A stretch of 64,000 nucleotides of DNA from Streptomyces sp. V4I2 (GCF_030817655.1 NZ_JAUSZM010000003.1:2542001-2606000), one strand, 5' to 3'. Shown: positions 48,358 to 58,105, counted from the stretch's first letter. Notes: generated by a model from the sequence alone, not told the origin. Numbers and translations are program-made.

Positions 48358-49023
48358 TCAGTCGGTGACCATCACCTTGAGGGCGGTGCGCTCGTCCCTC
48401 GCTTCGAGTGCACCGAGTGCGCCAACGGTGAGCAGGAACTGCGCGGCGATGTAAGTGAGCATGATCCAGAGGTCGGGCCGAGGCGGCTGGGGCCAGTCGG
48501 CGACGCCGGTCGCGATCAGGGTGTCGGACAGCAGGAAGAGCGCACCACCGAGGCCGGCGACGAGGCCGAGCCAGGCCCCGGCCGCGTACGCCATGGCCGT
48601 GAGCAGGAGGCTGTAGCCCGCGACGGGGACGCGGAGGCCGGCGGGCAGGTCCGGCCAGAGCAGGACGACGGTGGTGAGCAGGGCGGTGGTGTAGGCGGGG
48701 ACGAGGAGGCCGCAACGCGCGCGTGCCTTGCCGTACGCCTTGAAGAGGACGAGATAGCAGATGTGCCCCGCGGCGAAGGAGGCCATGCCCGCGAGGAAGG
48801 CCGGCTCGGCGTCGAAAAGGAGCAGGACGTCGCCGCCCCAGCCGAAGAGAAGGGCGGCGAGGAGGAGACGGGGAGCACCGCGCGCTGCCGCGTACGCGGC
48901 CAGGAGGGGCATCAGAAGCGGCTTGCTCACGGTGTGCCCGATGCCGAACCCGACGGCGAGGCTGACCAGGTCCGTCGCCGCGACCAGGGCGAAGGCGGCG
49001 AGGAGGGCGCGGCGAACGGTCAC
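48358..49023 (-). CDS. Lysoplasmalogenase (YhhN/TMEM86 family)
   Basis: 221 residues from GTG 49023, which overlaps the stop of the desaturase gene (GTGA, 49020-49023). Eight short membrane helices with the family pattern KPLLMPLLAAY, LLFGWGGDVLLLF and GHICYLVLF, and LFLLSDTLIA. The conserved Asp residues sit in the GGD and SD motifs. The enzyme cleaves the vinyl-ether bond of lysoplasmalogens or a related ether lipid. Coupling to a sterol-desaturase-type hydroxylase suggests a joint lipid pathway. Confidence 0.88.
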   Translation of the reverse strand: MTVRRALLAAFALVAATDLVSLAVGFGIGHTVSKPLLMPLLAAYAAARGAPRLLLAALLFGWGGDVLLLFDAEPAFLAGMASFAAGHICYLVLFKAYGKARARCGLLVPAYTTALLTTVVLLWPDLPAGLRVPVAGYSLLLTAMAYAAGAWLGLVAGLGGALFLLSDTLIATGVADWPQPPRPDLWIMLTYIAAQFLLTVGALGALEARDERTALKVMVTD

Positions 49024-49892
49024 ACGACCACGGTTTCCTCGGCCGCTTCCGCGGTCGGCGCGGGCGTCGGCTGCCATCCGGGCCCCCGGAACACCCGCCC
49101 CGCGCGCTCACGCCAACCGGCTGCCGCCCTCACGTCCTTGAGGATGGCGACGTACTCATGAGTGGCCACCTTGATGGGGTTGAAGGTGTTGATGTTCTTC
49201 GTCAACCCATAGACGGGCCGCACGGTCTCGGCAACGAATGATCCGAAGAGCCGGTCCCAGACGATGAGGATGCCGCCGAAGTTGCGGTCCAGGTAGCCGC
49301 CTTGAGAGGCGTGGTGCACCCGGTGGTGCGACGGCGTGTTGAAGACGAACTCGAACCAGCGAGGCATCCTGTCGATCCGCTCGGTGTGGATCCAGAACTG
49401 GTAGACGAGGTTCGCTGAGGAGCAGAACGCGAGGGCCGCCGGATGCACGCCGGCGGCCACGAGGGGGACGTAGAACGGCCAGACGGTCAGCGAGGTCCAG
49501 GGCTGGCGGAGCGCGGTGGTGAGGTTGAACCGGCGGCTGGAGTGGTGGACGACGTGGCAGGCCCACAGGATGCGGATGACGTGGTGGCCGCGGTGGGACC
49601 AGTAGTAGAAGAAGTCCTGCGCGAGCAGCATCAGAGGGACGGTCCACCACAGCACGGGTACCCGCAGCGGGGTGAGTTCGTGGATCGCCGTGTAGACGGC
49701 GACGATCGGGATCTTCCACAGGAAGTCGAAGGCGAGGCTCCCGAGCCCCATGCCGACGCTCGTGGCCGCGTCCTTGGCCTCGTAGCCGGCCGCGTCCTCG
49801 TCGGGATGGAGGCGGACGCTGATCATCTCGACCACGGTGAGCAGGACGAAGGCGGGGATCGACCACAGCACGACATCGGGCAGGTTCGGCAT
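49020..49892 (-). CDS. Sterol desaturase/fatty acid hydroxylase family membrane protein
   Basis: 290 residues from ATG 49892. Four or so membrane helices and the His clusters of the di-iron family: HRGHH, HVVHH and HRVHH, each of HxxHH type. Acts as an oxygen-dependent hydroxylase or desaturase on a membrane lipid. Downstream lysoplasmalogenase overlaps it; in animals alkylglycerol monooxygenase belongs to this family, so ether-lipid metabolism is a plausible role. Confidence 0.9.
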   Translation of the reverse strand: MPNLPDVVLWSIPAFVLLTVVEMISVRLHPDEDAAGYEAKDAATSVGMGLGSLAFDFLWKIPIVAVYTAIHELTPLRVPVLWWTVPLMLLAQDFFYYWSHRGHHVIRILWACHVVHHSSRRFNLTTALRQPWTSLTVWPFYVPLVAAGVHPAALAFCSSANLVYQFWIHTERIDRMPRWFEFVFNTPSHHRVHHASQGGYLDRNFGGILIVWDRLFGSFVAETVRPVYGLTKNINTFNPIKVATHEYVAILKDVRAAAGWRERAGRVFRGPGWQPTPAPTAEAAEETVVV

Positions 49893-50043
49893 GTGGGCAC
49901 CGTAGAACCGCTGGTCGGCCGCGGCTAGACGTTGTTACCCACAAGTATTACCGACGGTACGCGCTTGCTTCTTGGCGATCTCCGCCAAGGGACCCACCGC
50001 CCCTGCCTACGATGCCGTGGACAGGAGACGGGGAGGCCGGGGG

Positions 50044-53000
50044 ATGCAGGGGCTCGAGGTCGTGGTCGTGCGACTGGCGTCGACGGTGGTGTCGACGGTC
50101 GCGAAGTCGATGCTCAGGCCGAGTCCGGGCGCGGGTCTGGTGGCGGATCCGGTGCGGCCGCTGCCGAAGCCGGCGGGTCCCGAGAAGCTGGCGCGGGTGC
50201 TGGGCGGGCGGATCGCCGGCGGGTACGCGTCACTGCCGGAGCACGAGCGGCTGGCGGCGGTGGCGGCGGTCCAGGACACCTTCGCGGCGGCGGGCGATCT
50301 GACCCCGGACCGGTTGTTCGCGGTGGACCTCGACCCCGGACGGCTGGCCGACGAACTGCGGCGCCCCGTCCCGGACCTGGCGGAGCCCGCCCAAGGCCTC
50401 TACGAGGAGCTGCTGCGGCTGTGCTGTGCGCACGTCCTCGAACAGCTCACCGCGCACCCGTCGTTCGCGGCGCGGGCGGCGGTGGAGCAGACGCGGCGGA
50501 CCAGGGCGCTGCTGCGGGACCAGAAAGGCCTGGAGTCCTCGGAGGGCCTTGCCTTCGAGCAGCGGTACGCCGACTTCGTGGCCGAGACGCACTCCCGGCT
50601 GGAGCTGTTCGGCGTCACGCTCGGCGGCCGGCGCCGTGCCGAGTGGCCGCTGGACACGGCGTACCTGAGCCTCGCGGTGACCGGGGAGCCCCGCTACGCG
50701 CCGCACGGCGAGGGGCACGGGGCGCCGGGCGGGGCGCAGACGCCGGTGAAGGTGGAGCAGGCGCTCGCGGACCGCCGCAGGCTGCTGCTGCGCGGCCCGG
50801 CCGGGTCGGGGAAGTCGACGCTGATGCAGTGGCTGGCACTGAACGCGGCCCGGCGGAGCTTCGGCCCGGAGCTGGCGGACTGGAACCGCTGCGTGCCGTT
50901 CGTGCTGCGTCTGCGGTCCTTCAACACGCCGGACGGCCTCCCGCTGCCGGAGGACTTCCTGCCCGCCTCGGGCGTACCGCTGCGCGCGCCGCGGGGCTGG
51001 GTCGAGGAGCTCCTGGGCAGCGGCCGTGCCTTGGTGCTGGTGGACGGCGTCGACGAGGTGCCGCCGCGGCTGCGTGCCCGCACGGAGAAGTGGCTGAAGT
51101 CGCTGCTCACGGCCTTCCCGCAGGCCAGGTATGTGGTCACGACCCGCCCGTCCGCCGTCCCGGAGGACTGGCTGGCGCCCCACGGCTTCACGGCGCACAC
51201 TCTGCTGCCGATGGAACGCGAGGACATCCGGGCGTTCGTACGGCACTGGCACGACGCGGCCCGCCAGGAGTGCGCCCCGGACGGCGAACGGGCGCTGCTC
51301 GACCGCTACGAGGCCAGCCTGGGCGAGGCCGTCACCACCCGCCGCGACCTCGGCCGGCTCGCCACCAACCCGCTGATGTGCGCGCTGCTGTGCGCCCTGA
51401 ACCGCGACCGGCGCATGCACCTCCCGCGAGCCCGCAAGGAGTTGTACGACGCCGCCCTGGACATGCTGCTGATCCGCCGGGACACCGAACGGGAGATCTC
51501 CTCGGTCGAGGGTGTCGTCCTGTCCCGCGAGGAGCAGACGGCCCTGCTTCAGCGGCTGGCGTACTGGATGATCCGCAACGGGCAGGTGGAGGCGGACCGG
51601 CGAGACGTCATCGCAATGCTGCACGAGTGGCTGGCAGCGATGCCTCAGGTCGGCGAGCAGGGCGACGCCGAGCAGGTCTTCACCCATCTGCTGATCCGCA
51701 GCGGGCTGCTGCGCGAACCGGTGCCCGGTTATGTGGACTTCGTCCACCGCACCTTCCAGGACTACCTGGGTGCGAAGGCGGCCGTGGAGGCCCGCGACTT
51801 CGGGGTGCTGGTGCGCAACGCGCACGACGACCAGTGGGACGACGTCGTGCGGATGGCGGTGGGGCACGCGCGCGTGGAGGAGCGGGGGCGGCTGCTACGG
51901 CAGTTGCTGCGGCGGGCGGACAAGGTGCAGCGGTATCGGCACCGGTTGGTGTTGCTCGCGGCGGCGAGTCTGGAGCATGCGCCGGAGCTGGACCCCGGGG
52001 TGCGGCGGGAAGTGGAGGCGCGGGCGGAGGAGTTGATGCCGCCGCGGTCCCTGGAGGAGGCGGAGGAGCTCGCGAAGGTCGGCGAGCTGGTGGTGGAGCT
52101 GTTGCCGGGGCCGGAGGGGTTGGACGAGGAGACGGCGGGGGCGGTGGTGCGGACTGCGGCGCTCGTGGGCGGGCCGGCGGCTCTCGCCGTCATCAGGCGG
52201 TTCCGGGAGGATTCCAGGTTCCAGGTGACCTACCAGCTCTCGACCAGTTGGCGATCCTTCGATGCGGAGGAATACGCGGATGCCGTGCTGGCCGGGGCGT
52301 CGCTCCCCGAGTCGTACCTGCACGTCGTCTCGCCCGACCAGGTGGACGTTCTCGAACGGCTCCCACACATCGAGAAGTTCCACCTCAAGGGGAACCTGGG
52401 CATCCCGGAGGCGCTCGTCCGGAGCGGGCGGGCGAGGTGGCTGTTCCTCAATGACGACGATGAGCTGGGGGACCTCTCACCCCTCTCCCGGATGGCCCGG
52501 CTCGAGCTGCTCGGCATCCAAAGCTGTCCACGCGTGCGCGACCTCTCGCCTCTGGAGGGGCTGCCGGTCGAGATGCTCTACCTCCACGACCTCTCCCCTG
52601 AGCTGCGTCTGACTCGTATCGGTGAGCTCACGGACCTGAAGCAGCTGGTTTTGGGCTACGCCCCTGAAGGATTGCGGTCCGTGGCGGACATTCCGGACGA
52701 CCATGTGCTCACCGGTCTCGGGCTCTACCCGAAGGCTCGTCACATCAAGCTGGACGGGCTCTCCCGCTGGACCCGGCTCGATTGGCTGACCATCTCAGGA
52801 GCAGCGCAGACCGAGCAGTTGGCCCGGCTGGAGGAGCCGCCGAACGTCGGGAGCCTACAGATCCTCAACAGCCCCTTAGTGGTCCCGCCGGACCTGGCTC
52901 GCCACCGGCATCTGGCCGAACTCATTCTCTACGCATGCGAACTCCTCACAGGCCTCGACGCCTTGGAGGAGCTGCCGGAACTGCGCAGGCTCTCCCTGAA

Positions 53001-53133
53001 CCGCTGCCCCGGGACGATCGATCTGACCCCCCTGGCAGACATGGAGGACCTCACGATCTACGTGACCCCCAACACGGATCTGCGAGGTGCCGACCTCCTC
53101 CCCCCGGAGCGCCTCAAACTCCTCCCCTCCTGA
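50044..53133 (+). CDS. NACHT-domain NTPase with C-terminal leucine-rich repeats (bacterial NLR-like)
   Basis: 1,029 residues from ATG 50044 with GGGAGG about 7 nt upstream. Residues about 1-220 are a helical N-terminal domain (VVVRLASTVVSTVAKSML...) of the kind seen in bacterial NACHT proteins. NACHT NTPase spans about 245-450: Walker A LRGPAGSGKSTLMQW with K257, Walker B VLVDGVDEVP with D334, D337 and E338, sensor RYVVTTRPS. A winged-helix/helical section follows (HRTFQDYLGAKAAVEA), then a leucine-rich repeat region (about 780-1020: LRRLSLNRCP, LTDLKQLVL, MARLELLGIQSC). Such proteins are known anti-phage sensors in bacteria. No effector enzyme is fused or encoded next to it, so the N-terminal domain may carry the killing activity. 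Single-gene unit. Confidence 0.88.
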   Translation: MQGLEVVVVRLASTVVSTVAKSMLRPSPGAGLVADPVRPLPKPAGPEKLARVLGGRIAGGYASLPEHERLAAVAAVQDTFAAAGDLTPDRLFAVDLDPGRLADELRRPVPDLAEPAQGLYEELLRLCCAHVLEQLTAHPSFAARAAVEQTRRTRALLRDQKGLESSEGLAFEQRYADFVAETHSRLELFGVTLGGRRRAEWPLDTAYLSLAVTGEPRYAPHGEGHGAPGGAQTPVKVEQALADRRRLLLRGPAGSGKSTLMQWLALNAARRSFGPELADWNRCVPFVLRLRSFNTPDGLPLPEDFLPASGVPLRAPRGWVEELLGSGRALVLVDGVDEVPPRLRARTEKWLKSLLTAFPQARYVVTTRPSAVPEDWLAPHGFTAHTLLPMEREDIRAFVRHWHDAARQECAPDGERALLDRYEASLGEAVTTRRDLGRLATNPLMCALLCALNRDRRMHLPRARKELYDAALDMLLIRRDTEREISSVEGVVLSREEQTALLQRLAYWMIRNGQVEADRRDVIAMLHEWLAAMPQVGEQGDAEQVFTHLLIRSGLLREPVPGYVDFVHRTFQDYLGAKAAVEARDFGVLVRNAHDDQWDDVVRMAVGHARVEERGRLLRQLLRRADKVQRYRHRLVLLAAASLEHAPELDPGVRREVEARAEELMPPRSLEEAEELAKVGELVVELLPGPEGLDEETAGAVVRTAALVGGPAALAVIRRFREDSRFQVTYQLSTSWRSFDAEEYADAVLAGASLPESYLHVVSPDQVDVLERLPHIEKFHLKGNLGIPEALVRSGRARWLFLNDDDELGDLSPLSRMARLELLGIQSCPRVRDLSPLEGLPVEMLYLHDLSPELRLTRIGELTDLKQLVLGYAPEGLRSVADIPDDHVLTGLGLYPKARHIKLDGLSRWTRLDWLTISGAAQTEQLARLEEPPNVGSLQILNSPLVVPPDLARHRHLAELILYACELLTGLDALEELPELRRLSLNRCPGTIDLTPLADMEDLTIYVTPNTDLRGADLLPPERLKLLPS

Positions 53134-53755
53134 CCCTCAAACCCCCGCCGCTCCCAGCAACGCCCCCGCCCCATACGTAACCCCCATCGCCAACGCCCCG
53201 CCCGCCATGGTCCGCAGGACAGCGCCGCCCGGTTCGCGCGGCCCCCAGTCGCAGGGGCAACAGCGCCCCCACCGTGAAGGCCAGGAAGCTCGCGCCGGCC
53301 GCGTGCCACGGGTTGGTGAGCTCGTCGGGGTCGATACCGAGCTCCACGCGCGCGTGGGCCCTCAGCGCATCCCGCTCCGTCAGCTGGACGGCCGCCTCCC
53401 TGGCCACCTCCCGGCTCAGCCCGCGTCCCTCCAGCAGGTCGGCCAGCTCCTCCAGTTCGGCCTCCGGCTGCTCGCGCAACTCCCGTTTCTCCAGCGCAAG
53501 AGCGGCCTTCTCGGAGTCGCGCTGCGTGGACACGGACACGTACTCGCCCGCCGCCATCGACATGGATCCGGCGAGCAGGCCCGCGAGGCCGGCGGTCAGC
53601 AGGGCGGCGCGGTCGTCCGTGGCGCCGGCCACGCCGACGACGAGGCCCGCGGTGGAGACGATGCCGTCGTTCGCACCCAGGACCGCCGCGCGCAGCCAGT
53701 TGAGGCGGGAGGCGAGCCCTCCGCCGTGGGCCTCGTCATGGGTGGGTTCGGTCAC
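53114..53755 (-). pseudogene. VIT1/CCC1-type transporter, C-terminus frameshifted by deletion
   Basis: From GTG 53755 the first about 165 residues are a normal VIT-family protein: WLRAAVLGANDGIVSTAGLVVGVAGA, LAGLLAGSMSMAAGEYVSVSTQRDSE (metal-site Glu/Met), coiled linker, and NPWHAAGASFLAFTVGALLPL. After that the frame becomes Gly/Arg-rich nonsense and ends at 53114. In the +1 frame the normal ending is still readable (AVLRTMAGGALAMGVTYGAGALLGAAGV, stop at 53137-53139). The stretch that should lie between, about one membrane helix and loop, is missing. So a deletion removed it and shifted the frame. Probably non-functional for iron/manganese transport. The shifted frame overlaps the NACHT gene by 20 bp. 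Confidence 0.8.
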
Positions 53756-53969
53756 AGTCGGAGGATCGCACTCCAGGCGGGGTGAGCCCCGTACCGACGC
53801 AGACCGCCGTCGAGGACCGGAAGAGGCGGAACTTCCGCACGCAACAGCTCCCGAAGTCGCAGCACAAACAAGCCGAGCCCGAACAGACGAACCCGACAAC
53901 ACGCCTGTCGAACCCAACAGCGCACCTGAGGAAGGGGACTGTCAGTCGCGACCCGTATCCTCAGGGACC

Positions 53970-54956
53970 ATGCTCGAAGACCGCATGAGGGCAGCGTCCT
54001 CCCCCACCGCCTGGCCGGCCGCGTATCCGAAGGGATACGCGGTCGTTGACGTGGAGACCACCGGCCTGGCCCGGGACGACCGGATAATCTCCGCGGGCGT
54101 CTACCGTCTGGACGCGCGCGGTGAGGTCGAGGACCACTGGTACACACTGGTCAACCCGGAACGGGACCCGGGCCCGGTGTGGATCCACGGCCTGACGAGC
54201 GACGTGCTGGAGAGCGCGCCCCTCTTCCACGAGATCGCCGAGGAGTTCTCGGCCCGCCTGGACGGCCGGGTGCTCGTCGCGCACAACGCGGTCTTCGACT
54301 GGCAGATGATCGCCCGGGAGTACGCGCGCGCGGAGCGCGAGGCGCCGGTGCGACAGCGGCTGTGCACCATCGCGCTCTCCAAGGAGCTGGCCCTGCCGCT
54401 GCCCAACTACAAGCTGGAGGCCCTGGCGGCGCACTTCGGGGTCGTCCAGCAGCGGGCGCACCATGCCCTCGATGACGCGCGCGTCCTTGCGGAGGCGTTC
54501 CGGCCGAGCCTGAGGGCCGCGGCGGCGGGCGGCGTACGGCTGCCGCTGCACGAGTGCCGGCCGCTGACCGAGTGGACGGACCGGGCCGTACCCCGGCAGC
54601 AGGCGGCGGGCTACGGAAGCTATCGGCAGACCAGTTGGCGCCCTGCCCGCAAAAGGCCCGCATGTCCCTATCCCAATCCAGGACGGTACGAAGAGGGCAA
54701 GCAGCTCAAGCAGGGCATGCGGGTCGCCTTCTCCGGGGACACGTCCATCGAACGCGACCTGCTGGAGGACCGCGCGACCGAGGCCGGGCTGCATGTCGCG
54801 ACGAGCCTGTCCCGGCTGACCAGCCTGCTCGTCACCAACGACCCGGACTCGGGCACGTCGAAGGTCGTCAAGGCCCGGCAGTTCGGAACACCGGTGGTGG
54901 ACGAGGCCGCGTTCGGACAACTCCTGGGGGATGTCGAACCGGCGTCGGAGGGCTGA
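53970..54956 (+). CDS. DnaQ-like 3'-5' exonuclease with C-terminal BRCT domain
   Basis: 328 residues from ATG 53970. Exonuclease motifs: I DVETTGL (Asp, Glu), II HNAVFDWQMI, III HHALDDARV (His, Asp) within residues 20-180. A BRCT domain occupies about 245-325 (MRVAFSGDTSIERDLLEDRATEAGLHVATSLSRLTSLLVTND). The layout matches DNA polymerase III epsilon-like proteins of actinobacteria, likely a proofreading or repair nuclease. A strip of about 200 bp before it (53771-53969) has no assigned feature. Confidence 0.9.
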   Translation: MLEDRMRAASSPTAWPAAYPKGYAVVDVETTGLARDDRIISAGVYRLDARGEVEDHWYTLVNPERDPGPVWIHGLTSDVLESAPLFHEIAEEFSARLDGRVLVAHNAVFDWQMIAREYARAEREAPVRQRLCTIALSKELALPLPNYKLEALAAHFGVVQQRAHHALDDARVLAEAFRPSLRAAAAGGVRLPLHECRPLTEWTDRAVPRQQAAGYGSYRQTSWRPARKRPACPYPNPGRYEEGKQLKQGMRVAFSGDTSIERDLLEDRATEAGLHVATSLSRLTSLLVTNDPDSGTSKVVKARQFGTPVVDEAAFGQLLGDVEPASEG

Positions 54957-55084
54957 CCGTACCCAATACCCATACGGAACCCCGTACGGAACTGTGTGCC
55001 GACGACCGTACGGACGGGTGATTGCCGGGCGACTCGCCCGGCGCCCGCTCGCCCGGGACGCGCCGAGCGCTCACCCTGTGGCGC

Positions 55085-55318
55085 ATGGCGACTTGCGAAG
55101 TTTGCGGCAATAACTACGGAATGACCTTCGAGGTGCACGCCCAGGGCGCGGTGCACGTCTTCGACTGCTTCTCCTGTGCGATCCACCGCATGGCACCCAT
55201 CTGCGAGCACTGCAGAGTGCAGATCATCGGCCAGGGCGTCGAGGTCGAGGGCCAATGGTTCTGCGGCGCCCACTGCGCCCGCGCGGAGGGAAAGGCGGGC
55301 ATCGTCGACAAGGTGTGA
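55085..55318 (+). CDS. Small zinc-ribbon (metallothionein-like) protein
   Basis: 77 residues from ATG 55085. Cysteines in CEVCG, CFSC, CEHC and CGAHC, with His near them, give up to four C-x2-C-type half sites: two zinc ribbons. Similar small proteins are annotated as prokaryotic metallothionein in Streptomyces. Could store metal or bind nucleic acid. Lies 128 bp after the exonuclease gene. Confidence 0.75.
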   Translation: MATCEVCGNNYGMTFEVHAQGAVHVFDCFSCAIHRMAPICEHCRVQIIGQGVEVEGQWFCGAHCARAEGKAGIVDKV

Positions 55319-55388
55319 GGCCTGCCCGGAAGCCCTGCTTCCGGTACCCGCCTCCATGCGCCCCACGACCGAGTTGTACGGTCGTGGG

Positions 55389-56183
55389 GTGTACCGCTTC
55401 CTGTTGTCCCGGCAGTGGGTGATCCTCACGCTGGTCGCCCTCCTCCTCATCCCCACGATGATCAGGCTGGGTATCTGGCAGATGCACCGCTACGAGGAGC
55501 GCACCGCCCGCAACCAGCTGGTCTCCGACGCGCTCTCCGCCGACGCGGTGCCCGTGGAGCGGATGACCTCCCCCGGACACACGGTCACCACCGACGAGCG
55601 GTACCGACGCGTGACGGCGAAGGGCCGCTTCGACACCGACGACGAGGTCGTCGTCCGCCGCCGCACCAACTCCGACGACGAGGTCGGCTATCACGTCCTG
55701 ACCCCGTTCGTCCTCACGGACGGCAAGGTGCTGCTCGTCAACCGCGGCTGGATCCCCGCGAACGGTCCGAGCCAGACCGCCTTCCCCAAGATCCCCGCCC
55801 CGCCCGGCGGCGAGATCACCGTCACCGGACGGCTGATGCCGGACGAGACGACCGCGGCGAGCGGCATCAAGAACCTCAAGGGACTGCCGGACCGGCAGAT
55901 CATGCTGATCAACAGCGAGCAGCAGGCACAGCGCCTCGACGCCCAGGTGCTCGGCGGCTACATCGCGCAGACGTCTCCCGAGCCGAAGGGCGACACCCCG
56001 GAGCTGCTCGGCCCGCCCGGCGACGAGGACGCGGCACTGAACTACGCGTACGCCATCCAGTGGTGGCTGTTCGCCGCGGGCGTGCCGATCGGCTGGGTGG
56101 TCCTGGTCCGCCGGGAACGGCGCGACCGGCAGGCGGCGGAGGCCGAGCAGACCACGGCCGAGACGGAACCGGCACCGGTGTGA
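55389..56183 (+). CDS. SURF1 family cytochrome oxidase assembly protein
   Basis: 264 residues from GTG 55389. N-terminal helix RQWVILTLVALLLIPTMIRLGIWQM followed by the SURF1 soluble domain (YRRVTAKGRFDTDDEVVVRRR, GYHVLTPFVL, LLVNRGWIP) and a C-terminal helix (AIQWWLFAAGVPIGWVVLV). Needed for heme a insertion into aa3 cytochrome oxidase. Confidence 0.95.
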   Translation: MYRFLLSRQWVILTLVALLLIPTMIRLGIWQMHRYEERTARNQLVSDALSADAVPVERMTSPGHTVTTDERYRRVTAKGRFDTDDEVVVRRRTNSDDEVGYHVLTPFVLTDGKVLLVNRGWIPANGPSQTAFPKIPAPPGGEITVTGRLMPDETTAASGIKNLKGLPDRQIMLINSEQQAQRLDAQVLGGYIAQTSPEPKGDTPELLGPPGDEDAALNYAYAIQWWLFAAGVPIGWVVLVRRERRDRQAAEAEQTTAETEPAPV

Positions 56184-56315
56184 GCACCCGGAACAGACAC
56201 CGGAACAGCTGACCCGTACCGGAAACAGCCGACCGGCACCGGTACAGCCGCCCCGCGTCACCCACCCGGCCCCCACCCCGGATTGCCACCCCGGTGCTCC
56301 GGGAACCCGCACTGC

Positions 56316-58100
56316 GTGCACCCCCGTATCGAGGACTACGCCCTCATCGGCGACGAACAGACCGCCGCCCTCGTCGGGCTGGACGGCTCCGTCGACTGGC
56401 TGTGCCTGCCCCGCTTCGACTCGGCCGCCTGCTTCGCCAAGCTCCTGGGCGACGAGGACAACGGCCACTGGCGGATCGCTCCCAAGGGCGCGGACCGGTG
56501 CACGAGACGCGCCTACCGCCCCGGCACCCTCGTGCTCGACACCGAGTGGGAGACCGCCGAGGGCAGCGTGCGCGTCACCGACCTGATGCCGCAGCGCCAC
56601 CGCGCCCCCGACCTCGTACGCGTCGTGGAGGGCCTCGGCGGCCGGGTCACCGTGCGCAGCACCCTGCGGCTGCGCTTCGACTACGGCTCGGTCGTGCCGT
56701 GGATGCGCCGGGCCGACGGCCATCGGGTGGCCGTCGCCGGACCCGACTCGGCGTGGCTGCGCAGCGAACCCGAGGTGCACACCTGGGGCGAGGCGTTCGG
56801 TACGCACTCCGAGTTCACCGTCGAGGAGGGCGAGAAGGTCGCCTTCGTCCTCACCTGGCACCCCTCGCACGAGCCGCGCCCGCCGCTCGTCGACCCGTAC
56901 GAGTCGCTGGAGCACAGCGTCACCGACTGGCAGGCGTGGTCGGCGCGCTGCCGCTACGAGGGTCCGCACCGGGACGCCGTGGTCCGCTCCCTGATCACCC
57001 TCAAGGCGCTCACCTACGGGCCGACCGGCGGCATCGTGGCCGCGGCCACGACCTCGCTGCCCGAGGAGCTGGGCGGGGTGCGCAACTGGGACTACCGCTA
57101 CTGCTGGCTGCGCGACTCCACCCTCACCCTGGGCGCCCTGCTGTCGTGCGGCTACCAGGAGGAGGCCGAGGCCTGGCGGAACTGGCTGGTGCGGGCGGTC
57201 GCCGGCGACCCGGCGGACCTCCAGATCATGTACGGCCTCGCGGGCGAGCGGCGGCTGCCCGAGCTGGAGCTGCCGTGGCTGTCCGGTTTCGCCGGCTCCA
57301 GGCCCGTACGGATCGGCAACGAGGCCGTGAAGCAGCTCCAGCTGGACGTGTACGGCGAGGTCATGGACACGCTGTCGCTGGCCCGGCGGGCGGGTCTGCC
57401 CGCCAAGCCGCACATGTGGTCCATGCAGAGCGTCCTGCTGGAGTTCCTGCGGTCGTCGTGGCGGCAGCCGGACGAGGGGCTGTGGGAGGTGCGCGGCGGC
57501 CGCCGCCACTTCGTCCACTCGAAGGTGATGGTGTGGGTGGCCGCCGACCGTGCCGTGCGCGCCCTGGAGTCCTACTCGGCGCTGAGCGGTGACCTGGACG
57601 GCTGGCGGGCACTGCGCGACGAGGTGCACCGCGAGGTGTGCGAAAAGGGCTACGACGCCGATCGGAACACCTTCACGCAGTACTACGGCTCGCGCGAACT
57701 CGACGCCGCGCTGCTGCTCATCCCGCGCGTCGGCTTCCTGCCGCCCGACGACCCGCGGGTGGTCGGCACCATCGACGCGGTCCGCGACGAGCTGGGCCAC
57801 AGCGGCTTCGTACGCCGCTACAGCGTCGAGGAGTCGCCCGTCGACGGACTGCCGGGCGGCGAGGGCGTCTTCCTGGCGTGCTCCTTCTGGCTCGCGGACG
57901 CGCTGCACATGACGGGCCGTACGAAGGAGGCCCGGGAGCTGTTCGAGCGGCTGGTGGGCGTCGCCAACGACGTGGGGCTGCTGTCCGAGGAGTACGACCC
58001 GGTGGCGGGAATGCAGCTCGGCAACTTCCCGCAGGCGTTCAGTCACATCGGTCTGGTGAACACGGCCCTCGCCCTGTTCGGGGACGAGCGGGCAGGATAG
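56316..58100 (+). CDS. Glycoside hydrolase family 15 protein
   Basis: 594 residues from GTG 56316 (an upstream ATG at 56283 would add 11 non-family residues). N-terminal beta domain (YALIGDEQTAALVGLDGSVDWLCLPRFDS) and an (alpha/alpha)6 domain with RNWDYRYCWLRDSTLTLGAL, WLSGFAGSRPVRIGN and GLLSEEYDPVAGMQLGNFPQAFSH (catalytic Glu in SEEYDP). Acts on alpha-glucosides such as trehalose or maltooligosaccharides. No signal peptide, so cytoplasmic, which fits trehalase-type members. Confidence 0.93.
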   Translation: MHPRIEDYALIGDEQTAALVGLDGSVDWLCLPRFDSAACFAKLLGDEDNGHWRIAPKGADRCTRRAYRPGTLVLDTEWETAEGSVRVTDLMPQRHRAPDLVRVVEGLGGRVTVRSTLRLRFDYGSVVPWMRRADGHRVAVAGPDSAWLRSEPEVHTWGEAFGTHSEFTVEEGEKVAFVLTWHPSHEPRPPLVDPYESLEHSVTDWQAWSARCRYEGPHRDAVVRSLITLKALTYGPTGGIVAAATTSLPEELGGVRNWDYRYCWLRDSTLTLGALLSCGYQEEAEAWRNWLVRAVAGDPADLQIMYGLAGERRLPELELPWLSGFAGSRPVRIGNEAVKQLQLDVYGEVMDTLSLARRAGLPAKPHMWSMQSVLLEFLRSSWRQPDEGLWEVRGGRRHFVHSKVMVWVAADRAVRALESYSALSGDLDGWRALRDEVHREVCEKGYDADRNTFTQYYGSRELDAALLLIPRVGFLPPDDPRVVGTIDAVRDELGHSGFVRRYSVEESPVDGLPGGEGVFLACSFWLADALHMTGRTKEARELFERLVGVANDVGLLSEEYDPVAGMQLGNFPQAFSHIGLVNTALALFGDERAG

Positions 58101-58105
58101 GGACC

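Noticed and set aside
49932..52454. 840-codon open frame in another plus frame of the NACHT gene
   Set aside because: Gly/Arg/Ala-rich shadow; the NACHT frame has Walker and LRR motifs and a proper ribosome site.
55224..58046. 940-codon open frame on the minus strand across SURF1 and GH15
   Set aside because: Covers two well-defined plus-strand genes and their gap, with no motif of its own.
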